A stretch of 64,000 bases of DNA. Source: Lactobacillus kullabergensis. GTDB lineage: Bacteria; Bacillota; Bacilli; Lactobacillales; Lactobacillaceae. The stretch is from positions 966,138 through 1,030,137 of the forward strand of contig NZ_KQ033871.1 of assembly GCF_000967195.1 (NCBI RefSeq), read 5' to 3'. The notes under the pieces were generated by a model. It was not told the origin of the DNA, did not search any database, and saw only the letters and a list, made by a program, of their open reading frames with translations. The position numbers were made by a program, and so were the translations under genes. The stretch's first letter is position 1; the number at the start of each line of letters is the position of its first letter. Positions 56,641 to 64,000 of this stretch are shown one piece after another.

Positions 56641-58134
56641 TTAAAGTTCTGCTGCTGCTCTGGCTAGAGGTGCCGTGGATGAATATATTTTTTGATAAAG
56701 ATTATAATATTTATTATAAAGTACAGAATTATGTTGATTGGGTGCGATGATATCATTATATCTCACAAATAAATTAATACAGCTTTCCCAATTTTTAAAC
56801 CATTGGCATCCCATAGCTGCAATCATAGCGGCTCCAATTCCAGGTCCTTGTTCATTTTTTAATGAAATAATTTTTTTACCGAATACGTCAGCTTGCAGTT
56901 TCAGCCAAAATTTACTTTTTGCACCTCCACCAATACAAACGATTTTTTCAATAGTCTTATTATTTTGCTCGTAAATCGATATTAAATCTCGCAAACTGTA
57001 TGTAATTCCTTCTATCACTGCTCGGCAAAAATCATTTTTCGTCAATATTTTACTAATTCCTGTGAAGCTTCCGCGGATATAAGAATCCGAGTAAGGAGTC
57101 CTTTCACCATTAATATAAGGTGTAAAAAAAAGTTTATTTGCACCTAAATTTGAATTCTGAGCCATTAAAAGCAAGTCATTAAAAGATTTTTCGGGAAAGA
57201 AAGTATCCTTAAACCAGCTTAAAGATTCTCCTGCTGCTAATGTTACTCCCATAGAGTAAAAATGATGAGCAACCGCGTGATGTTCCATTTGCAACGTCCC
57301 CTCATATGGTGTGTGAGGATTTTGCTCATCAGCTAAAACAACTCCTGATGTACCAATACTACACAGTAAATTTTGAGAATTTAAAATACCAGATCCAATT
57401 GCTGCAACGGCGTTATCTCCTCCCCCAGCAAAAATCTTTGCATCTTTATTCAGACCAGTTTGCTCACAAACTTCTTGCAAGGGAAATCCAACAAAGTCTG
57501 TGGAATTTACAAGAGTGGGACAACAATACTTAGGAATATTAAAAAAATTCAAAATTTTATTACTCCAGCGGTTTTGTGCAATGTCTAAAATTATTGTTCC
57601 GGTAGCATCTGAATAATCCATATTTATTTTTCCGGTCATTTTATATCTAACATAGTCTTTAGGCATCATAAAGTATCTAATTTTTGCAAAATTATCAGGT
57701 TCATTTTCTTGTAACCATAACAATTTTGGTAAGGTAAAACCTGCAGTAGCTTTGTTACCGGTAATTTCTACTATTTCTTTACCAAAATTTTTGTTTATGT
57801 AATCAGCCTCATTTGCTGTTCTGCCGTCGTTCCATAATATTGCTGGTCGAATTATTTGTTTATTTTTATCCAAAATTACCAAGCTGTGCATTTGACCAGA
57901 AAATGATATCCCGTCTATTTTAGCCAAGTCTTTTAGCTTGCTCATAATTTTTTTAACCGCATCTAAAGTTGCATGAACCCAGTCATTTGGATTTTGCTCG
58001 CTAAAACCTTCTGCCGGATTATAGACTGGATAATCTTCTATTTCTTGATCTATTATTCTTCCTAATTGATCTAGACAACTGACTTTTACGGCACTTGTGC
58101 CTAAATCAATTCCTAATACATATTTTTCCATCAT
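56641..58134 (-). CDS. xylB: Xylulokinase
   Basis: 497 residues of the FGGY family. N-terminal GIDLGTSAVKVSCLDQ (phosphate 1), GQMHSLVILD (about 80), the ATPase CSIGTSGVVLAD (about 258), and IVCIGGGAKSKFWLKLQADV (about 400). Phosphorylates D-xylulose to xylulose 5-phosphate, which feeds the phosphoketolase/pentose pathway. Start overlaps the stop of the lyxose isomerase gene by four bases. Last gene of the sugar operon. Confidence 0.93.
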   Translation of the reverse strand: MMEKYVLGIDLGTSAVKVSCLDQLGRIIDQEIEDYPVYNPAEGFSEQNPNDWVHATLDAVKKIMSKLKDLAKIDGISFSGQMHSLVILDKNKQIIRPAILWNDGRTANEADYINKNFGKEIVEITGNKATAGFTLPKLLWLQENEPDNFAKIRYFMMPKDYVRYKMTGKINMDYSDATGTIILDIAQNRWSNKILNFFNIPKYCCPTLVNSTDFVGFPLQEVCEQTGLNKDAKIFAGGGDNAVAAIGSGILNSQNLLCSIGTSGVVLADEQNPHTPYEGTLQMEHHAVAHHFYSMGVTLAAGESLSWFKDTFFPEKSFNDLLLMAQNSNLGANKLFFTPYINGERTPYSDSYIRGSFTGISKILTKNDFCRAVIEGITYSLRDLISIYEQNNKTIEKIVCIGGGAKSKFWLKLQADVFGKKIISLKNEQGPGIGAAMIAAMGCQWFKNWESCINLFVRYNDIIAPNQHNSVLYNKYYNLYQKIYSSTAPLARAAAEL

Positions 58135-58856
58135 TTATTCTCGTATGGTTTAAACTGAAAATTTAGTTTTTTTGACCAAATTGGATAGTCACCGAATAGC
58201 AGCCGATAAGGAAGCTCGTCCTCTTCTATTTCTGGAATCCGGGGAATTGGTTTATAAAAATGATTATCTAAATTATCATTATTGGTTTTTGAGACCTCCC
58301 AAGCCATAACTTTGCCAGTTCCTGACTCAACATCCCACTTATGGTAAATTCCAGGTGTTGCAGTTAAACTTTCACCTGGTTCTAACTTGATGGTTGTTCC
58401 AGCAGGAACCACTAGTTTTTCTCCATCTTTAACTATTTTAACTTCACTTTTATGATCAATTTCACCAGTTTTTGTCGAATTCCAGACTCTAATTAATAAA
58501 TTTCCTCCACCACGATTAATAGTATCCTCTTCTTTTAGCTTATGAAAATGGTACGGCAACTCTTGTCCTTCTTCTAAGAATAATATTTTTTCACAATAAG
58601 GTTTTGGATAAATGTCAGTATGCTCATAATTGCCATTCCTAAACGTAAAAGCCACTAGGCCATATTTTGCAAAATTTTTACTGCCAAAATCGGTTACATC
58701 CCAGCCCAACATATTATCAACAATTTCGCGATAACGTTCATTGAGTCCAGTCCAATCATTAATATTCCAACTCGCGAACTGAGGAAAATAAACTTGGTGC
58801 TTTTTTGCAAAATCAATATTTTTTTGAAGGATTTTATTTATTTGCGATCTTTTCAT
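58131..58856 (-). CDS. D-lyxose isomerase (DUF1498 cupin family)
   Basis: 241 residues, the length of this family. The cupin metal centre appears as PYHFHKLKEED (His, His, Glu; about 101-111) with a later His in GIYHKW (about residue 172). Converts D-lyxose (and sometimes mannose or other aldoses) to D-xylulose, so it joins the xylulokinase in a two-step lyxose route. Overlaps the DUF4432 gene by 23 bases and xylB by four, in one operon. Confidence 0.87.
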   Translation of the reverse strand: MKRSQINKILQKNIDFAKKHQVYFPQFASWNINDWTGLNERYREIVDNMLGWDVTDFGSKNFAKYGLVAFTFRNGNYEHTDIYPKPYCEKILFLEEGQELPYHFHKLKEEDTINRGGGNLLIRVWNSTKTGEIDHKSEVKIVKDGEKLVVPAGTTIKLEPGESLTATPGIYHKWDVESGTGKVMAWEVSKTNNDNLDNHFYKPIPRIPEIEEDELPYRLLFGDYPIWSKKLNFQFKPYENK

Positions 58857-59823
58857 TTTTTACCTCACTAAAATCAAATTGTAGGTTAAATGCAATTCTT
58901 TCATCTGGTTTGATATATTTTAATTTATTATTTTTATTAGCTTGGATAAAACCATTTACATCGTTTGTACCGGGCTCTAATCCTAAAACATAGTTTTTGT
59001 TTCTTTCCAAACGCCATTCATTCAAAATCGGGAGTGTTTTACTACTAAATTTAACTTTTAACGAAAGGTTTGTTCTTGGACTAATCAAACTATATTCAGA
59101 TTTTTTTAAAGTATGAAAATATACTTGTTCAGGCTCAGCTATATTAGGTTTCTTTAATTTAAACGGATAACTACCTTTTATTCTCTGATATTTACGGTTG
59201 AAACTTTTTTCTGGCTGGAAAAATATTTCAGTGTCGGGTGTTAAAAACGGATAACCAAAATTATTATGATACAAAAGCATATACGGTACAGTGTCATCTC
59301 CGGCATTTATTAAAGTGTCATCTATACGTATACTTGTCTCATTAGTACTTACAGTGATTTTGCGGTGTAATATTAAGTTTGGACCAAACATGACTGAATC
59401 AGCAATGTTACCTTCAACCTGAATTTTGTTTTTTAAAATTTCATAACTAAAATTATATGCAGGCGTATTGCTAACTGTACCGTGTAAACCGCGCCTATTA
59501 TCAGAGCTTCCCATATATGCCAATCCACCTGTTGTTAAAAATCCAACATTGAAATTGCGCATAAAGCCTTTATCTTCATCCTCATTAAAGTAAGTACTGT
59601 TTACAAGACCTGTTGCCGATAAAAACGATATGTTTTTTCCATTCAACTTTAATTCTACTATATCCATGCCTCTGTCTAATGCCACTGTAAGTGAAAAGCC
59701 ACTGGCAGTGGCTATTTCAAAAGCCTTTAATCCAGTAGCTTTTCCCTCGAGAAATTGAATATATTTGACAGAGTTTAGTTGAGCCTTATTGCCAACATAT
59801 ATTTCTGAATTCTCTTTTCTCAT
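58834..59823 (-). CDS. DUF4432 aldose 1-epimerase-like protein
   Basis: 329 residues. Family signs: GRENSEIYVGNKAQL-like N-terminal segment, ALDRGMDI, and YHNNFGYPFL near residue 170; catalytic His and Glu placed as in galactose mutarotases. May interconvert anomers of the sugar handled by the operon. It abuts the EIIC stop directly and overlaps the following isomerase. Enzyme activity has been shown for few members. Confidence 0.8.
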   Translation of the reverse strand: MRKENSEIYVGNKAQLNSVKYIQFLEGKATGLKAFEIATASGFSLTVALDRGMDIVELKLNGKNISFLSATGLVNSTYFNEDEDKGFMRNFNVGFLTTGGLAYMGSSDNRRGLHGTVSNTPAYNFSYEILKNKIQVEGNIADSVMFGPNLILHRKITVSTNETSIRIDDTLINAGDDTVPYMLLYHNNFGYPFLTPDTEIFFQPEKSFNRKYQRIKGSYPFKLKKPNIAEPEQVYFHTLKKSEYSLISPRTNLSLKVKFSSKTLPILNEWRLERNKNYVLGLEPGTNDVNGFIQANKNNKLKYIKPDERIAFNLQFDFSEVKNEKIANK

Positions 59824-60912
59824 TTATCCTATACTTATATCTCCTAAATCAACATCTTTTTCTTCTTTCTTTTCGTTCTCTGCGCTAACAGGTCTTTTTA
59901 AAATGAAGAAAACGATACCGGTGACTAAACTACCTATGAGAAGAGCAATTAAAAATTGGACAGGTTTTGACATAGTAGGAACTGCAAATAAACCAGAAGC
60001 AGGAATTTTTGAATCTGCACCCCATAACATTGAAAGTCCGCCACCTATTGCTCCACCACAAGCAGTTGAAACTATTGATCTCCACAAATCGTTTAAAACA
60101 ATAGGTAAACTTCCTTCGGTGATTTCACATATACCCATGGGAAAAGCCGTTTTTAGTGTGTCTACTTCCGTTTGTGTGTAAATTTTCTTATGAAATAGTT
60201 TTTCAAGGAAATATGCAAAAGTAAAACCAAATGGCGTTACCATAGAAGCCAAAATTAGAACAGTGATTGGCTCATTGACTCCTTCTGCCTGCATTGCTAA
60301 TACAAAAGCAAAGACTGTCTTGTTAATGGCCCCACCATAATCGACTGATGCCAAAATGCCAATAATAGCACCATAAAGGAATTTTTGACTCGATGGTAAT
60401 TGAGTTAGATATCTGGTAAGCATTTTTTGCCCTTCGGCAATTGGCGCGCCTAATATGTAAAACATGACGGCAGCCGACAAAATTGATGATAAAAATGGTA
60501 TTATCAAAGTCGGCATTAGACCTTGTGCCCAATTAGGTACTTTTATTGTTTTTACAATTAAAATTGTAAACCAACCGGCAACATAGCCTCCGATTAAACC
60601 TCCCAGGAACCCAGCTTTAATCATATTTGAAATAAGACCAACTAAAAATCCTGGAGCTATTCCTGGCTTGTCAGCAATTGCAAAAGAAACTCCGGTTGAA
60701 ACAACAACAGGAAGAAGTCCTAAAATTAAGCTCCCGGCTGTACTAAAAGCATCCCATATTCCAATAGTACCAGTAAAGTTGGTAATGTTTTTACCGCCAA
60801 AGATATTTCCAACTGCTAATAACAATCCTCCCGCAACAACAACGGGAATCAAATATGAGATTGCCGTCAAAGCCGGTTCTTTAATTTTGACTATAATTTT
60901 ATTTTCAGCCAT
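59824..60912 (-). CDS. PTS fructose-type EIIC transporter
   Basis: 362 residues, membrane channel of a fructose-family PTS. I start it at the ATG at 60912 (MAENKIIVKIKEP) because an AGAGG ribosome binding site precedes it, rather than at 60933. About nine to ten helices; conserved PGIAPGFLVG and GFLGGLIGGYVAGW in the N-terminal half. Takes up sugar with phosphorylation by EIIB. Ten bases after the EIIB stop. Exact sugar unknown; ketose or pentose suggested by the neighbours. Confidence 0.88.
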   Translation of the reverse strand: MAENKIIVKIKEPALTAISYLIPVVVAGGLLLAVGNIFGGKNITNFTGTIGIWDAFSTAGSLILGLLPVVVSTGVSFAIADKPGIAPGFLVGLISNMIKAGFLGGLIGGYVAGWFTILIVKTIKVPNWAQGLMPTLIIPFLSSILSAAVMFYILGAPIAEGQKMLTRYLTQLPSSQKFLYGAIIGILASVDYGGAINKTVFAFVLAMQAEGVNEPITVLILASMVTPFGFTFAYFLEKLFHKKIYTQTEVDTLKTAFPMGICEITEGSLPIVLNDLWRSIVSTACGGAIGGGLSMLWGADSKIPASGLFAVPTMSKPVQFLIALLIGSLVTGIVFFILKRPVSAENEKKEEKDVDLGDISIG

Positions 60913-60922
60913 TTTTAAACCT

Positions 60923-61237
60923 CTATTTAACATTTAATGCAGAATGCAATTTTTTCATTAATTTGTTTGGACTTTGTATTGCAGTATCTGTTGAAATTTG
61001 GACAATTTTTTTGCCCTTAAATCTTTCTCTTCCCGTTACTTTTACATCAACTGCTAGTAAAACAACATCAGCTTCTTTAATATCTTCTGGTTTCAGTGCA
61101 TCTTCAGTACCGATAGTACCCTGAGTTTCAATATGAATTGTGTCTCCACAATCTTTAGCAGCTTGTTCCAATTTTTCTTTTGCAATATAAGTGTGAGCTA
61201 TTCCCGCAGAACAAGCTGTTATGCCAACAATTTTCAT
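60923..61237 (-). CDS. PTS fructose-type EIIB
   Basis: 104 residues. Phosphorylated Cys in ITACSAGIAHTYIAKEKLEQ (about residue 9), followed by the family pattern ETQGTIGTEDALKPEDIKEADVVLLAVD. The usual TGIAHTYMAAE is AGIAHTYIAKE here, still in the family. Transfers phosphate from EIIA to the sugar. 16 bases after EIIA; ends ten bases before EIIC starts. Confidence 0.9.
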   Translation of the reverse strand: MKIVGITACSAGIAHTYIAKEKLEQAAKDCGDTIHIETQGTIGTEDALKPEDIKEADVVLLAVDVKVTGRERFKGKKIVQISTDTAIQSPNKLMKKLHSALNVK

Positions 61238-61252
61238 TCATAAACATCTCCT

Positions 61253-61708
61253 TTATTCTTTAAAAGCATCAATCACTTCCTGAGTGCTTTCAGCTTTTTT
61301 CAATTTGTCAACAACTTGCTTATGTCCTAATCTCCCTGCAAATATTGACAATAGTTTTAATTGATTTTTTGCTGAATTGGTATCATTGCTTACAGCAAAC
61401 AAAATAACTATTCTAATCTTCTCGTTATCCAATGATTCCCATTCAATGCCATGTTTCAAAATTCCAATAGCAACACCTATTCGTTTGACATCATCACTTT
61501 TTCCATGAGGGATTGCTATGCCTTGACCTATTCCGGTTAAGCCTTCTTTTTCTCGTAAATAAATATCTTGGACAAAGGGGTCAACTTTATCAATATAATT
61601 TGCATTTTTGAGCAACTCTGCTAATTGCACTATAACTTCATATTTATTTTTAGCATTAAGCCCAATTTTTATAACCTTAGGATCCAAAACAGAAGTAATA
61701 TTTTCCAT
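61253..61708 (-). CDS. PTS fructose-type EIIA
   Basis: About 151 residues. Phosphorylated His in GIGQGIAIPHGKSDDV (about residue 68). Accepts phosphate from HPr and passes it to EIIB. I prefer ATG at 61708 to a TTG at 61720 four codons upstream; both have weak ribosome sites. Follows the aldolase gene by a few bases. One of two EIIA-like proteins in the operon. Confidence 0.85.
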   Translation of the reverse strand: MENITSVLDPKVIKIGLNAKNKYEVIVQLAELLKNANYIDKVDPFVQDIYLREKEGLTGIGQGIAIPHGKSDDVKRIGVAIGILKHGIEWESLDNEKIRIVILFAVSNDTNSAKNQLKLLSIFAGRLGHKQVVDKLKKAESTQEVIDAFKE

Positions 61709-61726
61709 ATGTAAAACCAAATACTT

Positions 61727-62671
61727 TTATGCCTTAAATGTTTCAGTCTGGAAGTTTTCGATTTTGTAAGGTACTTCAACTGGCTCTTCGTGTTCAAAAT
61801 ATAGATGGGTTCTATTAGTTGCCTTGCAGAGTTCATTCTTATGATGTACAACTTTTTGTTCTTCAATCATTGCTTCTGGAAACATTAATTTTGGCTCGCG
61901 CATTTCATTTGGATCACTGTTATCGAGCAAATGGCGCAAACCAGTTGCAAACGCAATTTTGATATCACTTGAAATGTTTATTTTATTGATGCCATTGTCA
62001 ATTGCTTCTTGAATTTTATCGTCAGGATTATTTGAAGCTCCGTGCAAAACTAATGGTACATCTACAGCTTCTGAAACTTGTTTTGCAATTTCCGGTTTCA
62101 ATTTAGGCTGTACATCTTTAGGGTAAAGACCGTGGGCAGTACCAATTGCAATTGCCAAAGAATCAACATTTGTTTTCTCAACAAAATCCCTAGCCATTTC
62201 AGGTGTAGTGTAATGTACATCGTTTGTTAAATGTCCGTTGACATCATAGCCAGTATCAGCTATTGTTCCTATTTCAGCTTCAACTGATATTCCAGTGGCA
62301 TGAGCTGCCTCGACCACCTTTTTTGTAGTGGCAATATTTTCATCATATGGTTTCATAGAGCAATCAATCATAACGCTGGTGAAGCCTAGATGAATAGCAT
62401 GAATGCAGTCTTCATAACTAGCACCATGATCTAAATGTAAAGCAATTGGCAAATCTGTTTTGTTAATGCCCTGTAAAACTTGCCCCACAAAGTTATCACG
62501 CAAAAATGCCAGCTCGGTGGGATGAATCGCCATTATAAAAGGTGTTTGATCTTCAATACACTTTTCCAGAGTTGCTGTAAAAAGTTGTCCAGATCCAGCG
62601 TTGTAAGCTGGTATTGCAAAGTGATTTTTATGTGCTACATCCAATAATCTTTTTCCTGTTACTAAAACCAT
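61727..62671 (-). CDS. Class II ketose-bisphosphate aldolase
   Basis: 314 residues. Zinc ligands in LHLDHGASYEDC (about 82), GTAHGLY (about 177) and VLHGASNN (about 208), then NISSDIKIAF for phosphate binding. Same family as FbaA, GatY and KbaY; cleaves fructose or tagatose bisphosphate, and sometimes other ketose phosphates. I start it at ATG 62671, which has a GGAGGT site, not the TTG upstream. First enzyme gene of the sugar operon, after the regulatory genes. Confidence 0.88.
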   Translation of the reverse strand: MVLVTGKRLLDVAHKNHFAIPAYNAGSGQLFTATLEKCIEDQTPFIMAIHPTELAFLRDNFVGQVLQGINKTDLPIALHLDHGASYEDCIHAIHLGFTSVMIDCSMKPYDENIATTKKVVEAAHATGISVEAEIGTIADTGYDVNGHLTNDVHYTTPEMARDFVEKTNVDSLAIAIGTAHGLYPKDVQPKLKPEIAKQVSEAVDVPLVLHGASNNPDDKIQEAIDNGINKINISSDIKIAFATGLRHLLDNSDPNEMREPKLMFPEAMIEEQKVVHHKNELCKATNRTHLYFEHEEPVEVPYKIENFQTETFKA

Positions 62672-62749
62672 TTTTACCTCCAAAAATTAATAAATTACAT
62701 TTTCTGAAAAACAAACTTTTTATGGTCCACTTTTCATGATCTTCCTCCT

Positions 62750-63223
62750 TTACAAGTATTTTTCTATTTCTTCTGCTGTTTGACATTGACTTATTTTGGA
62801 AATGACGTTTTTATCTGCAAATTTACGGAAAATTTTGATCAATCTTTTGATTCTCGGACTATTCTTTTGAGATTTACGGCTAATCAATAAAATAAAACAA
62901 GTATCTACAGCAGTACTATCTGGACATTTCCATTCATCTATTTTCTGAGCTAACTTACAAATTATTAAATTAGGAATTACATTTTCTTCTAAGATGATAT
63001 GAGGAAAGGCAATACCATTTCCAAAAGAAGTGTTTTTAACCTTTTCCCTGGCCTGCAAGCTTTTAAAAAGTTCTTTTTGTGATAATTTTTTTTGATTGGC
63101 AACGCTTTTGGATATCAGAGAAAAAAGTTCTTTTTTAGTAATTTTTTGGTCAACATTTATTTTTATAAAAAAATCATCGCTGCTTTTGGATTCTGTAGAC
63201 TGCTTGTCTGACATTTTTTTCAT
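62750..63223 (-). CDS. EIIA-like PTS domain protein (mannitol/fructose class)
   Basis: 157 residues. A fructose-class EIIA with the phosphorylated His in NGIAFPHIILEEN (about residue 82). N-terminal ~20 residues are polar (DKQSTESKSSDDFF). In LicR/MtlR-type activators this domain is fused to the end of the PRD regulator; here it is separate and its start overlaps the regulator's end by 50 bases in another frame, across an A7 run. It may be a split regulator domain. Phosphorylation would sense PTS flow. Confidence 0.78.
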   Translation of the reverse strand: MKKMSDKQSTESKSSDDFFIKINVDQKITKKELFSLISKSVANQKKLSQKELFKSLQAREKVKNTSFGNGIAFPHIILEENVIPNLIICKLAQKIDEWKCPDSTAVDTCFILLISRKSQKNSPRIKRLIKIFRKFADKNVISKISQCQTAEEIEKYL

Positions 63224-64000
63224 CTTCTTTTGTTAAAAAAGCACTAACTAGTTCAACTGGTACATTGGTTTTTACCGATAATGGAACTGTACTTATCAGC
63301 AAGTCAATATTCTTATGTTTTTTTAGTATGTCTTCTATCTCGAGGTTAGAACCTAAGCCTATGACCTTTAAATCAGGCAATAATTTTCTTATTTTTGTTG
63401 AAATTATTTCTGAAGTACCAATCCCTGTTGTACAAATAATATAAACACGTACCCTTTTATTCCTACGCGGTTGAGCTTCTATGTATTTAACGAAGTAAAG
63501 GCATATAAAACCTGTTTCATTATCTGAAATTTCTGGTAAGTGAAATTCACGTTCCACCTGTTTTGAAGCTAACTTAGTAGCTTCAAAAACTTTCTCATAT
63601 TCCAATTTAATATCATTTAATAAAGCATTTGGTAAGGATACTTGCATTTTTAATCGAATGATCATTGAAAAAATATGATTTTTAATATCATTCAGTATAT
63701 ATTTGCTAAAACCGGTATTTAAAAATTGTGAAACCAATGTAATGTATTCTTGAGAAACTCGTTCTGCTAATTTATGATCATCAGAAGTTATTTCACTTTT
63801 TTTCTCACTAAATCTAGAGGAAATTAGATATTCAAATAAGTAGTAGGTTTCAACTTCTAAAGATAATGGCTGTACATTTAAATAATTTTCAATATTTTGA
63901 ATAATTTTCTGGCAAATCTTGAAAATTTCAGGATTTGCCTTCGATTTTCTTGTTATACTGGATTTTGACTCAACTGAATAATTTACTGATTTAAATTTTC
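63174..64000 (-). CDS. PRD/EIIB-type transcriptional regulator, N-terminus outside the window
   Basis: The frame is open to the right edge of the window, so only about 274 C-terminal residues are seen. A PRD is visible: KNHIFSMIIRLKMQV (His), but its second His position is TGFICLYF, with Tyr in place of His. Then an EIIB-like (Gat type) domain VYIICTTGIGTSEII with a Cys. This is the LicR/MtlR/BglG-activator layout; the EIIA part is in the next ORF. Likely controls the sugar operon that follows it. DNA-binding domains would be beyond 64000. Confidence 0.8.
   Translation of the reverse strand, partial: KFKSVNYSVESKSSITRKSKANPEIFKICQKIIQNIENYLNVQPLSLEVETYYLFEYLISSRFSEKKSEITSDDHKLAERVSQEYITLVSQFLNTGFSKYILNDIKNHIFSMIIRLKMQVSLPNALLNDIKLEYEKVFEATKLASKQVEREFHLPEISDNETGFICLYFVKYIEAQPRRNKRVRVYIICTTGIGTSEIISTKIRKLLPDLKVIGLGSNLEIEDILKKHKNIDLLISTVPLSVKTNVPVELVSAFLTKEDEKNVRQAVYRIQKQR

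Noticed and set aside
1-64000. CRISPR arrays, tRNA or rRNA genes, prophage
   Set aside because: Nothing resembling repeat-spacer units, cloverleaf genes or phage structural genes was seen; the only mobile-element trace is the IS3 remnant.

Overview
The window is a stretch of chromosome from a low-G+C Firmicute, most likely a Lactobacillus (delbrueckii/acidophilus-type lineage). The reasons are the dinG-ypmB-asnS-dnaD-nth order, the AddA/RexB recombination pair of Lactobacillales, a mevalonate operon with a type 2 (FMN) isopentenyl diphosphate isomerase, a glyQS T-box, and two repair proteins without the iron-sulfur cysteines seen in other bacteria. The species assignment is inference. I saw no rRNA or tRNA gene, CRISPR array or prophage.

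Layout. 1-13.4 kb (minus strand): small membrane protein, nth, dnaD, asnS, ypmB-like, dinG, addA, rexB. 13.5-17.5 kb (plus): mevalonate kinase, decarboxylase, phosphomevalonate kinase and fni. 17.5-22.4 kb: HAD phosphatase, rRNA methyltransferase, two poorly characterised proteins, then lepB and a small helical protein. 22.4-31 kb: an accessory array of ABC transporters. It holds two YtrA-type cassettes (GntR regulator, ATPase, and one or three related permeases) and a LanFEG-like ATPase plus two permeases. The three promoters share the same layout and a common AGTGTA(C/T)TA element directly downstream of the -10 box. 31-34 kb: pepT, nif3-like, trmK. 34-39 kb: a variable block (ABC exporter, Nudix, CPBP protease, old yellow enzyme, IS3 transposase remnant) between trmK and rpoD. 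39-49.2 kb: core genes rpoD, dnaG, glyS, glyQ with its T-box, recO, era, ybeY, phoH, yqeY and rpsU. 49.4-56.5 kb: ppsR, an ABC exporter gene broken by one in-frame stop, msrA, YitT-type protein, msrB, aminotransferase, tpx and Nudix. 56.6-64 kb: a carbohydrate operon with a PRD regulator (cut by the window edge), a lone EIIA-like protein, class II aldolase, fructose-type PTS EIIA/EIIB/EIIC, DUF4432 epimerase, D-lyxose isomerase and xylulokinase.

How the parts work together. The 22.6-31 kb ABC array looks like a co-regulated defence against cell-envelope-active peptides: two YtrA-like repressors sit beside three transporters whose promoters carry the same element. The sugar operon offers two entries: a PTS route that delivers a phosphorylated ketose towards the aldolase, and a lyxose-to-xylulose-to-xylulose 5-phosphate route feeding the phosphoketolase/pentose phosphate pathway. 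Two genes are interrupted by a single in-frame TAA: the ABC exporter at 50.3-51.9 kb and a tiny two-helix membrane ORF at 22.4 kb.
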